A DNA stretch of 18,821 nt from Rhizopus sp. PT2906 (Eukaryota > Mucoromycota > Mucoromycetes > Mucorales > Rhizopodaceae). Shown here piece after piece: positions 18,301 through 18,821 of this stretch. The position numbers were made by a program, and so were the translations under genes. Location of the stretch: contig JAMYHX010000659.1 of assembly GCA_025529335.1 (NCBI GenBank), positions 1-18,821 of the forward strand. Reading direction: 5' to 3'. The first letter of the stretch is position 1, and every line of letters starts with the position of its first letter. The notes under the pieces were generated by a model. That model made no database searches and was not told the origin of the DNA. It saw only the letters and a program-made list of their open reading frames with translations.

Positions 18301-18821
18301 ATGGCAACTGGAAGTAAAATTTTACCTATTATCATTGGTTTAGCCAACAATGGCCAGACCTGGGTGTAAGTGTAAGTGTGTGTATTCTCTCTTTTTCTTT
18401 CCTTTCCTTTTTTTTTTATAGTTAAAAAATCTTTTATGTTTTTATTTGATGCCAGTGAAAATAATCCTTATCAACCAGGTTCTTCGAGATCAAAGAAGGC
18501 AAAGAGTAAAGCCAAGAGTGCAGAAGCAAAAGCAGTAGCCAAAGCAAAAAAGATGCAACAGGATGATATGGAATCGCTTCAAATAACATTTTATGAAATT
18601 GAGTCTTGGATAGAAAAGACTTCACCTGTATTAGCGAGAATGACAAAAGAATTAGACCGAGTTTCTAAGCATTTTAATAAGGATAAGAAAAAGAATGAAC
18701 AACAAAAGATACCCATCGATTTATCATCTATGCAATGGACCTTGACTTTTCAACCTAATAATTCAATGCGACTAGAAACAAATATAAAATCTGTGGAACA
18801 ACTCATTGATGCTGTGCAAAA
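18301..18821 (+). CDS. Unknown protein, 5' part only, runs off the window
   Basis: The clear coding part starts in frame after an acceptor at 18459 (GCCAG|TGAAAAT) and stays open to the window end. It reads ENNPYQPGSSRSKKAKSK, then an Ala/Lys-rich stretch, then a helical segment SLQITFYEIESWIEKTSPVL, then IPIDLSSMQWTLTFQPN and RLETNIKSVEQLIDAV. The 5' exon is uncertain. ATG 18301 gives MATGSKILPIIIGLANNG and splices at GTAAGT (18376). ATG 18350, with a good context (ACAATGG), gives MARPG and splices at GTGTAA (18364). Both enter the same frame. The segment W-L-x-F-x(n)-RLETNI-x-S-x-x-x-L-I faintly recalls regulatory proteins of Mucorales that carry a Zn2Cys6 cluster, but no such cluster is encoded here. 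No function is assigned. Confidence 0.7.

Noticed and set aside
18301..18460. A Zn2Cys6 cluster exon upstream of the right-edge gene
   Set aside because: No frame in 18180-18460 encodes the CxxCxxxKxxCD pattern, so the transcription-factor idea has no support in the window.
1..18821. CRISPR arrays, operons, ribosome binding sites, phage or bacterial defence genes
   Set aside because: The introns, poly(A) signals and gene families are eukaryotic, and no regularly spaced repeat occurs.

Overview
The window comes from a fungus, most likely an early-diverging Mucoromycota lineage such as Mucorales. The evidence is many short spliceosomal introns (mostly 46-71 nt), AT-rich intergenic DNA, clearly fungal orthologues (Cft1, Oca1, Mri1, eS28, an Ybt1/Vmr1-like ABCC transporter), and fossil LINE and DIRS-like retroelements. 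The genus cannot be fixed from the sequence alone.

Left part (1-3477): a minus-strand tRNA-Leu(AAG), cut by the window edge, is followed by about 3.3 kb without an intact gene. This stretch is a retroelement graveyard. A plus-strand fragment at about 300-775 resembles the RNase H and adenine-methylase (NPPW) part of a DIRS-type retrotransposon. A minus-strand fragment at about 1160-2112 is a decayed non-LTR (LINE) reverse transcriptase. Short unidentified coding-like pieces lie at 2249-2332 and 2488-2697.

Centre (3478-16569): five intact genes are tightly packed. They are a 6-exon ABCC transporter (+), the single-exon methylthioribose-1-phosphate isomerase MRI1 (+), a 2-exon ribosomal protein RPS28 (-), the 10-exon cleavage/polyadenylation factor subunit CFT1/CPSF160 (-), and the 4-exon phosphatase-family gene OCA1 (+). 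MRI1 and RPS28 converge with 46 bp between stop codons. CFT1 and RPS28 are tandem with 119 bp between stop and start. CFT1 and OCA1 diverge from a 193-bp shared promoter that carries a CACGTG box. I rebuilt all splice junctions by hand; each joins in frame and restores the family's conserved sequence.

Right part (16570-18821): 1.7 kb without an intact gene contains a minus-strand coding-like relic of unknown family, broken by stops and by two tight frame changes, and a possible 27-codon ORF. The window ends inside a plus-strand gene I do not recognise (lysine-rich start, helical segment, then a segment faintly like regulatory proteins).

The intact genes belong to unrelated housekeeping processes (transport, methionine salvage, translation, mRNA 3'-end formation, stress/phosphatase signalling), so neighbourhood implies no shared pathway. 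I found no previously undescribed multi-gene system. The most useful second looks are the two retroelement fossils, the broken unknown gene at 17.4-17.9 kb, the stop-free 87-nt CFT1 intron and the very compact 3' ends.
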